Shown here: positions 1-7,624 of the stretch, one piece after another
How positions within the stretch are numbered: the stretch's first letter is position 1
Layout: each line of letters begins with the position of its first letter
NCBI GenBank assembly: GCA_007694035.1
Contig: RECM01000169.1
Coordinates: 1-33,899, forward strand
Length of the DNA stretch: 33,899 bases
Reading direction: 5' to 3'
DNA from: Balneolaceae bacterium
GTDB taxonomy: Bacteria > Bacteroidota > Rhodothermia > Balneolales > Cyclonatronaceae
Translations under genes and position numbers: made by a program
Notes under the pieces: generated by a model
The model's database searches: none
Told to the model about the DNA's origin: nothing
Seen by the model: only the letters and a program-made list of their open reading frames with translations

Positions 1-180
1 AATATCGCCAGGTCGCTACGTCTCATGAATCGGATATCAAAAAGTCATGCCACCAACCGGAAACCGTATCCATTTGAATAATCGATTCAAAAGACCTACC
101 GATGTATCGGCGCAGCGATGCTTAAGCTAACAACATTTCCTCAAGGATTAAAGTGTTTGCTGCATATTCCGCTCCCGGTG
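1..180 (-). repeat. Copy A of ~155-bp dispersed element, downstream of CPBP gene
   Basis: This stretch matches 1529-1700 in direct orientation. The first 43 bases (AATATCGCCAGGTCGC...) are identical, and the next ~115 bases match with scattered substitutions and one 3-base indel (the region GCAGCGATG, TTAAGCTAAC, ATTTCC, GGATTAAAGT). It lies 100-280 bases past the CPBP stop, so it would be in that transcript's 3' region. The left border is unknown because the copy starts at the window edge. Confidence 0.85.
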
Positions 181-278
181 TTATTCATGCCGCATCGCAA
201 CCATCAATACCTGCCTGAGTGCTTTTCTGAACATCCCGGCACACTGCAGTTGAAGTCAGTAACCGGATTATACGCTCT

Positions 279-1211
279 TCACACCTCCACCCACGATTTC
301 AGCTTCTGATCGACCGGTATAGTATCTTTCCCCGATAGTTTGCCCGGCCCGAAAATCAGCAGAACAACCGCTACATACACGGTAAGTACGCCCGCCAGGT
401 AGATGATGCCTTTTTCTGGCGGCACATTCATAACGTCGTTCATCAGGCCGAACCCGAAGTTGTAAAACATGTGAAACAGGGTCACAAGCACCATGTTGCC
501 GCGGGTATTGTTGCAGATCCAGGTGAGGATTACCGACATGGCAATGCAGTTCCATGTGAACACACCGAATGACATGGTTTCCCAGCCCATGCCGGCAAAC
601 CAGAGCGGCAGGTGCCACAAGCCCCAAACAACGCCTACGACCAGGGATGCCGTCAGTGCGCCGACCCGGGTCTGAAGCCAGGGCAGGGCGAAACCGCGCC
701 AGCCCAGCTCTTCACCCATGGCTCCGCTGATCAGGGCAAGTACCAGGAATATAAGCAGGTACTGGATGTCGGGCGGCTCAACTCCCGCTGTGGCTCCGGC
801 ATCCAGCCCGCGGTACAGAAGAACGGCGATGGCGCACAGCACCAGTGGTGAGACCGCCGCCAGGTACCACCAAAAGGATTCTCTCCACATGGTCCAGCGG
901 AGGAATAGCTTTTTCACGCCGCCCCGCCGCTTCAGCACATACAGGATCACAATGAAGGCGGCAATGTTGGGTGTCCACGAACCGACGAGCAGCAGCGGGA
1001 TCAGTGGTATATCCACGTCAATGAGTCCGTAATTTTCCAGTACGGCCGGAAGTGCAATCAGCATGGCGAAAAGCAGGCTGAGAATAATAAAGATGACCAG
1101 CGGCCGGAGGTTCTTTTCGTGATTCATCGGTTTACTGTTTTTATGAAGTTTTACGTCAGATTGAGCACCCATTACGAAATCATTCATGGGCTTCATCATG
1201 GCCATCATCAT
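279..1211 (-). CDS. CPBP family intramembrane metalloprotease (CAAX-protease/ABI type)
   Basis: A polytopic inner-membrane protein of about 310 residues with the CPBP (Abi/CAAX protease) signature. The EELGWRG motif holds the paired glutamates and arginine (near residues 167-172). A second motif VWGLWHLP supplies a histidine, and a third helix near 'LVTLFHMFYN' supplies another His/Asn position. Family members are metal-dependent glutamyl intramembrane proteases or act in bacteriocin immunity and membrane protein processing; the substrate here cannot be read from sequence. The reading frame can begin at a GTG two codons upstream. I chose the ATG at 1211 because AGGAAGG lies 5 bases before it; a later Met (MNHEKN) is possible. 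The gene stands alone, followed by repeat copy A. Confidence 0.85.
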   Translation of the reverse strand: MMMAMMKPMNDFVMGAQSDVKLHKNSKPMNHEKNLRPLVIFIILSLLFAMLIALPAVLENYGLIDVDIPLIPLLLVGSWTPNIAAFIVILYVLKRRGGVKKLFLRWTMWRESFWWYLAAVSPLVLCAIAVLLYRGLDAGATAGVEPPDIQYLLIFLVLALISGAMGEELGWRGFALPWLQTRVGALTASLVVGVVWGLWHLPLWFAGMGWETMSFGVFTWNCIAMSVILTWICNNTRGNMVLVTLFHMFYNFGFGLMNDVMNVPPEKGIIYLAGVLTVYVAVVLLIFGPGKLSGKDTIPVDQKLKSWVEV

Positions 1212-1217
1212 TGCCAC

Positions 1218-1490
1218 CTTCCTGGCCAGAACAACACCAGTATTTCGCTATTCTACATGATATTCGGTTCCGGATCGGCACATCATGCCTTCTGCCGGTG
1301 AAAGGCTAAAAGCCTGATTTATCAAATCATTTGCCAGACAAACTTATACGTAAATTTATGAATTTCACCCATGTCAGGTCAATATCTACAAGATAAATTA
1401 TAATATTAAACCCTGATTTTTATGGTCTTCCCGTCCGATTTACTGCTGCATCAAATCCGGCCTTCACTAACCACCTGCTTCCAGCCATTC
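1218..1490. other. Gene-free gap upstream of CPBP gene
   Basis: No plausible coding sequence is seen. The stretch is AT-rich around 1315-1420 and presumably holds the promoter of the minus-strand CPBP gene; no convincing promoter consensus could be assigned. It is bordered on the right by a terminator-like hairpin. Confidence 0.4.
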
Positions 1491-1511
1491 AAAAAAGCCC
1501 GGCCTCGCCGG
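1491..1511 (-). terminator. Putative intrinsic terminator for pcs transcript
   Basis: Read on the minus strand, the arms CCGGC and GCCGG enclose a 3-base GAG loop and are followed by GC and six T. It is positioned so that a minus-strand transcript from pcs would first pass through repeat copy B (1700-1529) and then end here, placing the repeat in the 3' untranslated region. The stem is short (5 bp) but GC-only. Confidence 0.55.
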
Positions 1512-1528
1512 CAACACCAAACAGATCG

Positions 1529-1700
1529 AATATCGCCAGGTCGCTACGTCTCATGAATCGGATATCAAAAAATCATACTACCAGCTCGAAACCGTATCCA
1601 TTTGTATGATCGATTCAAAAAACGTACCGATTTATCAACGCAGCGATGTTTAAGCTAACATTTCCCCAGGGATTAAAGTCTTTCCCTAATATTCATCACC
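1529..1700 (-). repeat. Copy B of ~155-bp dispersed element, downstream of pcs
   Basis: Direct-orientation partner of the element at 1-180, starting with an identical 43-base block. It begins about 26 bases beyond the pcs stop and ends before the terminator-like stem at 1491-1511. In gene-sense orientation both copies contain CATCGCTGC, then ATCGGTA(C/G)GT, then TTTTGAATCGAT, and end with GATATCCGATTCATGAGACG. No inverted ends or transposase are present. Confidence 0.85.
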
Positions 1701-1725
1701 CGTTTACCGGCAGTTATAAGGCCGC

Positions 1726-2481
1726 TCACTCCACCCACGTAGCATACGCTGCCAGCACCCCGAAATACGCGGCCGACCCGTACGCGCTTGCCACCAGCCA
1801 CACCGGCCGTTCCGGGTAACCATACACCAGCCCGATCATGGTGGCCATAAACACCACCGTTACCACAATCGTCGGGATCCGGAACCGGGCGTTCCGGCTG
1901 GGATATGCGAATTTGACCGGCACAAAGTGCAGCACCGCGAAAAACAGCGTGAGCACGATGTAAGCCGCCGGCGGGAAATCGGTCACGAACAGATAGTAGA
2001 ACAACACCATATTCCACATCACCGGAAAGCCGATGAAGTAATGATCGTCGGAGATCATCCCTTCCCTGCCGTAGTACAGGGCCGAAACCAGCAGAATCAC
2101 AAACGTGAGCGCCAGATCCCATCCTTCCGGAACCAGCCCGGCCTCATAAAACATGTACGCGGGGATGAGGGCGTAGTTCACGAAATCGATCACGTTGTCG
2201 ATCAGCTTACCATCGATACGGGGCAGCACCTCCTTCACCCGGAACATCCGCGCGAAGGTACCGTCGATGCCGTCGATGGCCAGCGCCGCGATCAGCCAGA
2301 ACATCGCGGTGCGCCAGTCGTGCGCCTGAACGGCCAGCAGGGCCATGAACCCGGCCAGCAGGCCCGTCGCCGTGAAAATATGCACGCCCCACGCCAGCGC
2401 TTTCTGCCCGGTTGTAAATTCGGATGTCACCATAAGCCCAATATACTGTTTCGGAGATTTCCTGACCCGGTCAGTTTGCAT
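1726..2481 (-). CDS. pcs: Phosphatidylcholine synthase (CDP-diacylglycerol:choline phosphatidyltransferase)
   Basis: A 251-residue integral membrane CDP-alcohol phosphatidyltransferase. The catalytic signature D-x2-D-G-x2-A-R...G-x3-D-x3-D is intact: D70, D73-G74, A77-R78, G91, D95, D99. The stretch after it (VKEVLPR, then D-F-x2-Y-x2-I/V-P-A-Y), the later GFPVMWN and the FVPVKFAYPSR motif are those I recall for bacterial Pcs rather than PgsA or PssA. Pcs condenses choline directly with CDP-diacylglycerol to give phosphatidylcholine and CMP. The divergent neighbour is a CHT1-like symporter, a plausible source of choline. ATG at 2481 chosen; a Met 16 codons later is also possible. The 3' side carries repeat copy B. 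Confidence 0.88.
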   Translation of the reverse strand: MQTDRVRKSPKQYIGLMVTSEFTTGQKALAWGVHIFTATGLLAGFMALLAVQAHDWRTAMFWLIAALAIDGIDGTFARMFRVKEVLPRIDGKLIDNVIDFVNYALIPAYMFYEAGLVPEGWDLALTFVILLVSALYYGREGMISDDHYFIGFPVMWNMVLFYYLFVTDFPPAAYIVLTLFFAVLHFVPVKFAYPSRNARFRIPTIVVTVVFMATMIGLVYGYPERPVWLVASAYGSAAYFGVLAAYATWVE

Positions 2482-2580
2482 CGGGTCGCCCCGCGTCAGG
2501 TCATGTCATCAATGAACTTCATCCCCGCCGATAGCAATATTGCAAAGAATTATCCTATTTTCCGACAGCCGTTAATCTGC
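2482..2580. promoter_or_regulatory. Divergent promoter region between pcs and the symporter
   Basis: About 100 bases of AT-rich, non-repetitive sequence lie between the pcs start and the first decamer unit. It must contain the pcs promoter and may contain the symporter promoter. No consensus was identified with confidence. Confidence 0.4.
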
Positions 2581-2840
2581 ACGATAAAGTACCATAAAGC
2601 ATTATGCAGCACGATAAAGTTCGATGTAATACTATGTAGCACAATGAAGTAAGATCCAGCACGATGTAGCACAATGAAGTACGATCCAGAATACTGCAGC
2701 ACGATGTAGCACGATCCAGAACAATGCAGCACGATTCAGCACAATGCAGCACAATGCAGAACAATGCAGAACAATGCAGAACAATGTAGCACGATCCAGC
2801 TCGATATAGCACGATCCAGAACAATGCAGCACGATGAATA
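2581..2840 (+). repeat. 26-unit decamer tandem array ending on the symporter start codon
   Basis: Twenty-six consecutive 10-base units, consensus ACGATGCAGC with variants such as ACAATGCAGA and ACGATCCAGC, run without a single insertion or deletion. Units at the left edge are more diverged (for example ACGATAAAGT). The last unit, ACGATGAATA, contains the ATG (2834-2836) of the symporter gene, so the array is the whole leader. The minus-strand complement is stop-free in all three frames over much of its length, which explains long but meaningless open frames there. Confidence 0.95.
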
Positions 2841-4444
2841 AGATAAAATCCTCATTCCTGTCCACGTTCGCGCTGATGGCTTTCCTGCTGGTTACCGGCG
2901 GCTATCTCTATTTTTTCACGGAGTACGACGTGAAATGGCCGGGTTTCTTTTCGATGCTCGTTTTCTACGCGCTCATTTTCTATTTCGGGGCGTATGCCGC
3001 CAAACTTCGCAGCAGCGACGATGTGAACGGTGTGCTGCTTGCCGGACGCCAGATGCCGCTGTTCATCGCCGTGTTCACCATGAGCGCCACCTGGATCGGC
3101 GGCGGCTTCATCAACGGAACCGCCGAGTACGCCTACGACCAGGATTACGGCCTAATCTGGGTGCAGGCGCCCTGGGGCTACGCGCTGAGCCTGATGGTGG
3201 GAGGGCTGTTTTTCGCGCGCAAAATGCGGGACCACGGCTTCAAAACCATGCTCGATCCGCTCGCGCAGCGCTTCGGCAAGCGGATGGCCGCGGTATTGTT
3301 CATCCCGGCCCTGAGCGGCGAAATTTTCTGGACCTCCGCCATCCTCACCGCCCTGGGCACCACCTTCGGGGTGGTTCTCGGCCTTGAGCTTCAGCCGGCC
3401 ATCGTGATCTCCGCGCTCATCGCCATCGCCTATACCGCCCTCGGTGGACTCTGGGCCGTGGCCCTCACCGACATCGTACAGCTGATATTGCTGGTTGTGG
3501 GACTGGTGCTGGTCGTTCCCTTTGCCGGGGCGTATATCGGCGGATTCGGGCCCGCCTGGGAAGCCTATACCCTCAAGTTCGGGTCCGCCGCCACGCTGCT
3601 GCCATCCCGCGAAGCCCTCGGCGACTACTACTGGATGTGGTGGGACTACGCCCTGCTGCTCATTTTCGGGGGCGTGGCCTGGCAGGTCTATTTCCAGCGG
3701 GTGCTCTCCGCGAAAACGGCGGATGTGGCCGTTCGGCTGTCCATCATTGCCGGCGTGGTCTGTCTGCTGGTAGCGATTCCCGCGGCCATGATCGGCATCG
3801 TGGGCAGCGTTACCGACTGGGCCGCCCTGGGCCTGCCCGAACCCGAAAGCCCCGCCACCATCCTGCCCCACGTGATGCGCTACCTCACCCCCACCCTCGT
3901 CGGTACCATCGGCCTTGGCGCCATCGCCGCAGCGGTGATGTCGTCGGTCGACTCGTCCGTGCTCTCCGCTGCCTCCATGAGCGGCTGGAACGTCTACCGC
4001 CCCCTGTTCAAACCCGACATTTCCTCCGAAAACCTGGCAAAGGTGATCCGCCGCTGCATCTGGATCATCGGCATCGCCGCCACCATCATCTCCCTGAACA
4101 TCACCAGCGTATACAAACTGTGGTTCCTCTGCAGCGATTTCGTGTACTGCCTGCTCTTCCCCGCCCTGGTCTGCGCCCTGTTCGACCCGAAAGCCAACAC
4201 CTGGGGTGCGGCCACCGGATTCGCCGTTGCGGCCATCCTGCGATTCGGCGGCGGCGACGAAACCCTCGGCCTGCCCGCCTTCATCCCCTACCCGATGATG
4301 CAGGGCGACGAAATCCTGTTCCCCTTCCGCACCTTCGCCATGGTATCGGGCCTGCTCACGATCATTATAGTCTCCCGCCTCACACAAAAAATCAGCCCGC
4401 CAATACAGCTGGTAAAAGAAGAAGAATCCCCGGCGTCACCCTGA
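2834..4444 (+). CDS. Sodium:solute symporter, CHT1-like probable high-affinity choline transporter
   Basis: A 536-residue SSS (SLC5-type) Na+-coupled symporter with about thirteen membrane helices. Long blocks resemble what I recall of animal choline transporter CHT1: TWIGGGFINGTAEYAY, then YGLIWVQAPWGY, MLDPLAQRFGKRM, FIPALSGEIFW, WQVYFQRVLSA and AAVMSSVDSSVLSAASM. CHT1 members import choline with Na+ and Cl-. Choline as substrate is inferred from this resemblance and from divergent pcs; another quaternary amine or proline-like solute remains possible. The start ATG is inside the last decamer unit and has no Shine-Dalgarno sequence. An extra N-terminal helix (about residues 8-29) precedes the usual first helix. 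A diverged copy of the pcs/CPBP 3' element follows the stop. Confidence 0.88.
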   Translation: MNKIKSSFLSTFALMAFLLVTGGYLYFFTEYDVKWPGFFSMLVFYALIFYFGAYAAKLRSSDDVNGVLLAGRQMPLFIAVFTMSATWIGGGFINGTAEYAYDQDYGLIWVQAPWGYALSLMVGGLFFARKMRDHGFKTMLDPLAQRFGKRMAAVLFIPALSGEIFWTSAILTALGTTFGVVLGLELQPAIVISALIAIAYTALGGLWAVALTDIVQLILLVVGLVLVVPFAGAYIGGFGPAWEAYTLKFGSAATLLPSREALGDYYWMWWDYALLLIFGGVAWQVYFQRVLSAKTADVAVRLSIIAGVVCLLVAIPAAMIGIVGSVTDWAALGLPEPESPATILPHVMRYLTPTLVGTIGLGAIAAAVMSSVDSSVLSAASMSGWNVYRPLFKPDISSENLAKVIRRCIWIIGIAATIISLNITSVYKLWFLCSDFVYCLLFPALVCALFDPKANTWGAATGFAVAAILRFGGGDETLGLPAFIPYPMMQGDEILFPFRTFAMVSGLLTIIIVSRLTQKISPPIQLVKEEESPASP

Positions 4445-4487
4445 GCAAGTAATTTTACCCTAAAGCGGGCAACAATATTTGGTAAGT

Positions 4488-4560
4488 GACATCGCTGCAC
4501 CCGGTAGAACTGATATAAATCGCAAAATCGGTACGTCGTTGAATCTTATGAATCGATAAA
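4488..4560 (+). repeat. Diverged inverted copy of the ~155-bp element, downstream of the symporter
   Basis: Plus-strand sequence shows ACATCGCTGC (4489-4498) and, after a longer spacer, ATCGGTACGT followed two bases later by TTGAATC. The same two blocks in the same order occur in copy B read on the minus strand. It is therefore inverted in the window but in the same sense relative to its upstream gene as copies A and B. The rest of the element is not clearly retained. Confidence 0.5.
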
Positions 4561-4636
4561 TCAAAAACGTGCATATCAAACCGCGATTATTCCACCTGAA
4601 AGAGGTTGTATAATAAAATGCCCAACACGTAATAAA

Positions 4637-4654
4637 CCCACCTCTCCCGGTGGG
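4637..4654 (-). terminator. Weak terminator-like stem at the 3' end of the T9SS cargo gene
   Basis: Arms CCCACC and GGTGGG with a 6-base loop. On the minus strand it is followed by TTTATTA and sits 15-33 bases beyond the stop of the gene at 4670-6466. The T-tract is interrupted, so terminator activity is uncertain. Confidence 0.4.
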
Positions 4655-4669
4655 GTGTGTATTGCCCTG

Positions 4670-6466
4670 TCATTTCAAAAGCATCATTTTCGTATTCATC
4701 GTTTCATTCCCCGACTTCAGGCGTGCTATATACAAGCCACTGGCCAAATTCCCGGCATCGAAGGTTATATTATGTACCCCCTGATGATGCACCCCACCTG
4801 CAAGCACCGCCACACGGCGCCCCAGCATGTCAAAAATATCAAGGGAAATCTCAGTTGCCCGGCCAAGCTCAAATGTGATTGTGGTTACCGGGTTAAACGG
4901 GTTCGGATAGTTCAGCAGCAGGGTGATATCACCAGGAATGCCCGGTTCTTTTTCCAGATTGGTACTTTCCCCGCTGCTGCCCTTCATGGTATGTTCAAAC
5001 GACGATCCATCTTCCAGTTTACCCTCTAAACGGGATGAGATGTCTCCCATGTACAAAAAATACCAGTCTGTAAAATCCCCGAAATTCCAGGCAAGCGCAA
5101 CGAGATACCTGTTCAGCGTCGCAGTGCCCTCAAACCATGATGGATCTATATCAGGGTTCTGCGCCTGCGAAACCACCGCATCAGCAATGATTTCCGGCTC
5201 CGGAATATGCTCATAACGACCCCACATATTTAACCAGTCCGCAAGTTCGACTTTGAACGACATTACCGTTCCAAAATAGGTCTCCAGCGCCGGAAATGTG
5301 ATTTCATATCCGGAATACAGTGTGATATCAACATATCCGGGTTCACCTTTCCGGGCCAGGTAACGGATCCCGATCTGATCATTCAGAGTATCGCCATCCA
5401 TATAAAAACTGATATAACGGATGGCATTTCCGGCAGCATCATCAATATCCCCCAGTGTCTCATTCATGAAATCACGCCAGTGGGTATCGGATGTGTCAAA
5501 TGTGGCAATAGCCCCCCGAATCAGGACATCCAGCGAAAACAAGTCGGGAAAATCACTCTCTTCAATCCCCTCCTCATACTCGAGTTGCAGGGTGTAACCG
5601 GGTTCAGGTACCACGGCTGATGGTTCCGGATTTCCGGCGCGGGACATGGTTACCGACTCTGTCCGGCTGTTGCCCTTTTCAGTTAACCTGGATTCAAGCT
5701 GAAGAGGGACACTGCCCGGCACATCCAAACTAACTACAGATTGTATGCTGATGATGGCTTCGAAAGAGTCGAGTATGTGTGCCGTAAGCAATCTGTTGAA
5801 TGCATCGGTTCGTTCCGGTAACATCTGATCATGATCCTGATCCTGATTCAGAAAGTCTGAGATCGCAGACCGCAGTACTGATGGTTCAATAAGATGCTCA
5901 CTGCCGGTTTCAAAGTCCAAAGCAAGGTCAAAGGCAACGGCGCCGGGTACATCCGCCTGCAGATTATTAAACGTGACCGAGGTCCGCATGTTTGTCTGAT
6001 CGTCCGCCGACATGGTCAGGCGGAATGGGAGAGATCCCCGGTGCAGCGGCGGAAGTGAAAGTGTGACATAGATCAGGCTCTGGTTCCAACGGTCTGTAAC
6101 CTCCAGGTGGGCTGCCAGGTCACGAAGTGCTTCATTTACGGATTTACCCTCAAATTGTGTGCTCTCCAGATACAAAACCGCCTTTTCAGCGATGTGCGGA
6201 CTGAGATCTGTCGATCCATGGGATGGATAATTGAGGTAGGTGTAGTATTTGTCCAGTGCCGTGATTTCCAGATCGACGGTGAGGGGCTCATCCAGCATCA
6301 GTTCCAGTCCTTTTACTGACAATCGGTTAACTTCATCGCCATTGTAAACCGGCACCGGGCTTTGAATCATATCCTGGGCGGATGCAATCGTAGTGATCAG
6401 TGCAAAAAACAGTATGGCCGACAGGAGGTAACCTGTCAAACGGAGAGGCAGATAAATATTACCCAT
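4670..6466 (-). CDS. Secreted protein with C-terminal T9SS type A sorting domain (paralogue 1)
   Basis: A 598-residue protein. The N-terminus has a signal peptide (about residues 1-30, a hydrophobic core ending in IASAQ). The last ~80 residues (from 519) are a type A Por-secretion/T9SS sorting domain: NYPNPFNPVTTITFEL, IFDMLGRRV and NLASGLYIARL, ending in KMMLLK. The central ~480 residues are of no family I recognise and are beta-rich in appearance. The protein is paralogous over most of its length to the product of 11039-12805: both have PEPE(I/V)-A-x3-QA-x-NP followed by a RYL-x-A-x3-N-x-G motif before the sorting domain. Export to the cell surface or medium is expected. An 11-A tract lies about 40 bases upstream of the start. 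Confidence 0.85.
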   Translation of the reverse strand: MGNIYLPLRLTGYLLSAILFFALITTIASAQDMIQSPVPVYNGDEVNRLSVKGLELMLDEPLTVDLEITALDKYYTYLNYPSHGSTDLSPHIAEKAVLYLESTQFEGKSVNEALRDLAAHLEVTDRWNQSLIYVTLSLPPLHRGSLPFRLTMSADDQTNMRTSVTFNNLQADVPGAVAFDLALDFETGSEHLIEPSVLRSAISDFLNQDQDHDQMLPERTDAFNRLLTAHILDSFEAIISIQSVVSLDVPGSVPLQLESRLTEKGNSRTESVTMSRAGNPEPSAVVPEPGYTLQLEYEEGIEESDFPDLFSLDVLIRGAIATFDTSDTHWRDFMNETLGDIDDAAGNAIRYISFYMDGDTLNDQIGIRYLARKGEPGYVDITLYSGYEITFPALETYFGTVMSFKVELADWLNMWGRYEHIPEPEIIADAVVSQAQNPDIDPSWFEGTATLNRYLVALAWNFGDFTDWYFLYMGDISSRLEGKLEDGSSFEHTMKGSSGESTNLEKEPGIPGDITLLLNYPNPFNPVTTITFELGRATEISLDIFDMLGRRVAVLAGGVHHQGVHNITFDAGNLASGLYIARLKSGNETMNTKMMLLK

Positions 6467-6505
6467 GATTCATGAATCAGGTTTCCATGTACTGTCAACC
6501 TAAGT

Positions 6506-6516
6506 AAAAAAAAAAA
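6506..6516 (-). promoter_or_regulatory. A/T tract upstream of T9SS cargo paralogue 1
   Basis: Eleven consecutive A on the plus strand, 40 bases upstream of the ATG. On the gene strand it reads as a T-tract followed by ACTTAGG. Paralogue 2 has a T7 tract followed by AATTACTTTGG at about the same distance from its start (12837-12851). The shared layout suggests a common promoter element, and the homopolymer could be length-variable. Confidence 0.4.
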
Positions 6517-6587
6517 CAACTCCTGGAAAAGAAATGGCACTTGTACCGATTCTCACGGCGCAAGTGGCCAACCCCGGTGGAAAGCGC

Positions 6588-6884
6588 TCACCCCTGCGTT
6601 AACACCACCATGCTGTCGGATATTGCCGCGACCGAATGGGTTACGCCGGCCGGAATCTCCACTTCGTCGAATTGCTTCAGCCGGATGTCTTTCTTCTCCT
6701 GATGGTAGATCACATCGCCCTCAATAACCAGCAATTTGGTCGGCAGCGAGGCCGTGTGTTCATTCAGTTTCATCCCTTTATTGAATCCGAAAAGCAATAC
6801 TTTGAAGTGCTCACCATTATGAAACGATTTCGCAACGGGATTTTTCGACGTTTTCAGTTTTTCTTTAATCTCTTTTACAGTCAT
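6588..6884 (-). CDS. Small cupin-domain protein
   Basis: A 98-residue single-domain cupin: a short helical N-terminus, then the cupin barrel with a first motif around 'GMKLNEHTASLPTKLLVIEGDV' (only one clear histidine, in NEHTA) and a second motif around 'DEVEIPAGVTHSV' with another histidine. Metal binding by a reduced ligand set is plausible. Proteins of this size are typically small-molecule binders or isomerase-like enzymes; no substrate can be assigned. It stands alone on the minus strand between the T9SS cargo gene and a gene-free gap. Confidence 0.75.
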   Translation of the reverse strand: MTVKEIKEKLKTSKNPVAKSFHNGEHFKVLLFGFNKGMKLNEHTASLPTKLLVIEGDVIYHQEKKDIRLKQFDEVEIPAGVTHSVAAISDSMVVLTQG

Positions 6885-7226
6885 AACATCTGAATTAGGT
6901 TATTTATAGTATCAATATAATGTAAAATACCCATTCCCATTACTACAACCTGAATCGGGCTCTTCTTTCCGCATTCAACAGCCTCGTAAGTGAAGGTCAC
7001 TGTCGAGCCGGGAAGTGAGTTGAACCAGAAATTGGATGGGATCAGAAATTGGATGGGATCAGAAATTGAATGGAACCAGGTAAACAGCACCATACGAATC
7101 ATTGCGACATCACCAATCAACTATGTATATGTTTTTTTCCACACCGGTGATGAAAACAGTGCAGCATCCGGAGTTTTTTAATCGTACTACCATCAGGAGC
7201 CCCCCAACATCAATCAAGCCAAAACC
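6885..7226. other. Gene-free gap between cupin and lipoprotein genes
   Basis: The divergent upstream regions of the cupin (-) and lipoprotein (+) genes meet here. Open frames on both strands (about 60-80 codons) run through the 17-base tandem repeat and resemble no family, so I do not call a gene. The only structure seen is the triple 17-mer at 7025-7075. Confidence 0.5.
7025..7075 (+). repeat. Three tandem 17-bp units
   Basis: Three adjacent 17-base units with consensus TCAGAAATTGGATGGGA. Units 1 and 2 differ at one base and unit 3 at two. No insertions or deletions. The unit is unrelated to the other arrays in the window. Confidence 0.9.
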
Positions 7227-7589
7227 ATGAAACCACTACTGTTCATACTCACCCTGCTTCTGGGCGGCTGTTCCATCTTTGGAACTGACGACAAATCCGG
7301 TACGGCCTATCTGCGAATTGAAAATGCCGGTGAGGTCGATTTTCTGAACGTAAAAGTCAGTTTCACGGGAGATCTGACCGGCTTTGGCGCAGTTGCTGCC
7401 GGGGAAACCAGCGAATACCGGCCGTTTGATGTGGCCTATCACTACGGATATATTGAAGTGGAAACCCCGGAGGGCGTGCATAAAATGCAGCCCATTGACT
7501 ATGTCGGTGAAAGTCCGCTTAAACGGGGAAACTATACGTACAGCCTTCAAATCGAGGATAATCAGCTCCTGTTTACCTTCAAAAAATGA
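7227..7589 (+). CDS. Small predicted lipoprotein of unknown function
   Basis: A 120-residue protein with a type II signal peptide: MKPLLFILTLLLGGC, with the lipobox LGGC and the lipidated cysteine at residue 15. The mature part is short, beta-rich and moderately acidic (FTGDLTGFGAVAAGETSEYRPFD, then YGYIEVETPEG). It ends in 'YSLQIEDNQLLFTFKK'. This looks like a small periplasmic or outer-membrane-anchored beta-sandwich, but I recognise no family. It is followed closely by a REP-like terminator element at 7625-7682. Confidence 0.75.
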   Translation: MKPLLFILTLLLGGCSIFGTDDKSGTAYLRIENAGEVDFLNVKVSFTGDLTGFGAVAAGETSEYRPFDVAYHYGYIEVETPEGVHKMQPIDYVGESPLKRGNYTYSLQIEDNQLLFTFKK

Positions 7590-7624
7590 CCCTACCGGCG
7601 TGCTGAAACAACAACAGCCCACCC

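Noticed and set aside
1-1700. Repeats A and B as integron attC sites around a CPBP cassette
   Set aside because: The expected GTTRRRY/RYYYAAC core sites and paired stem arms are not seen, no integrase is present and the third copy follows a gene on the other strand.
1-1700. CPBP gene as a transposon or genomic insertion bounded by direct repeats
   Set aside because: No transposase, no inverted ends, and the repeats lie inside 3' regions of two genes in the same relation, which fits a shared 3' element better.
2581-2840. Decamer and 15-mer arrays as CRISPR arrays
   Set aside because: Units are 10 or 15 bases, directly adjacent without spacers, and no cas gene is nearby.
2550-2865. Stop-free minus-strand frames across the decamer array (Ile-Val-Leu-His-Cys-rich peptides)
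   Set aside because: A 10-base period without stop trinucleotides leaves all frames open automatically; the peptide is pure repeat translation.
3152-4387. 411-codon open frame antisense to the symporter gene
   Set aside because: It is a high-GC shadow of the symporter: Gly/Asp/His-rich, no known motif, whereas the sense frame has clear CHT1-like blocks.
6881-7120. 79-codon minus-strand open frame upstream of the cupin gene
   Set aside because: It runs through the 17-mer repeat, resembles no family and has no supporting ribosome-binding site.
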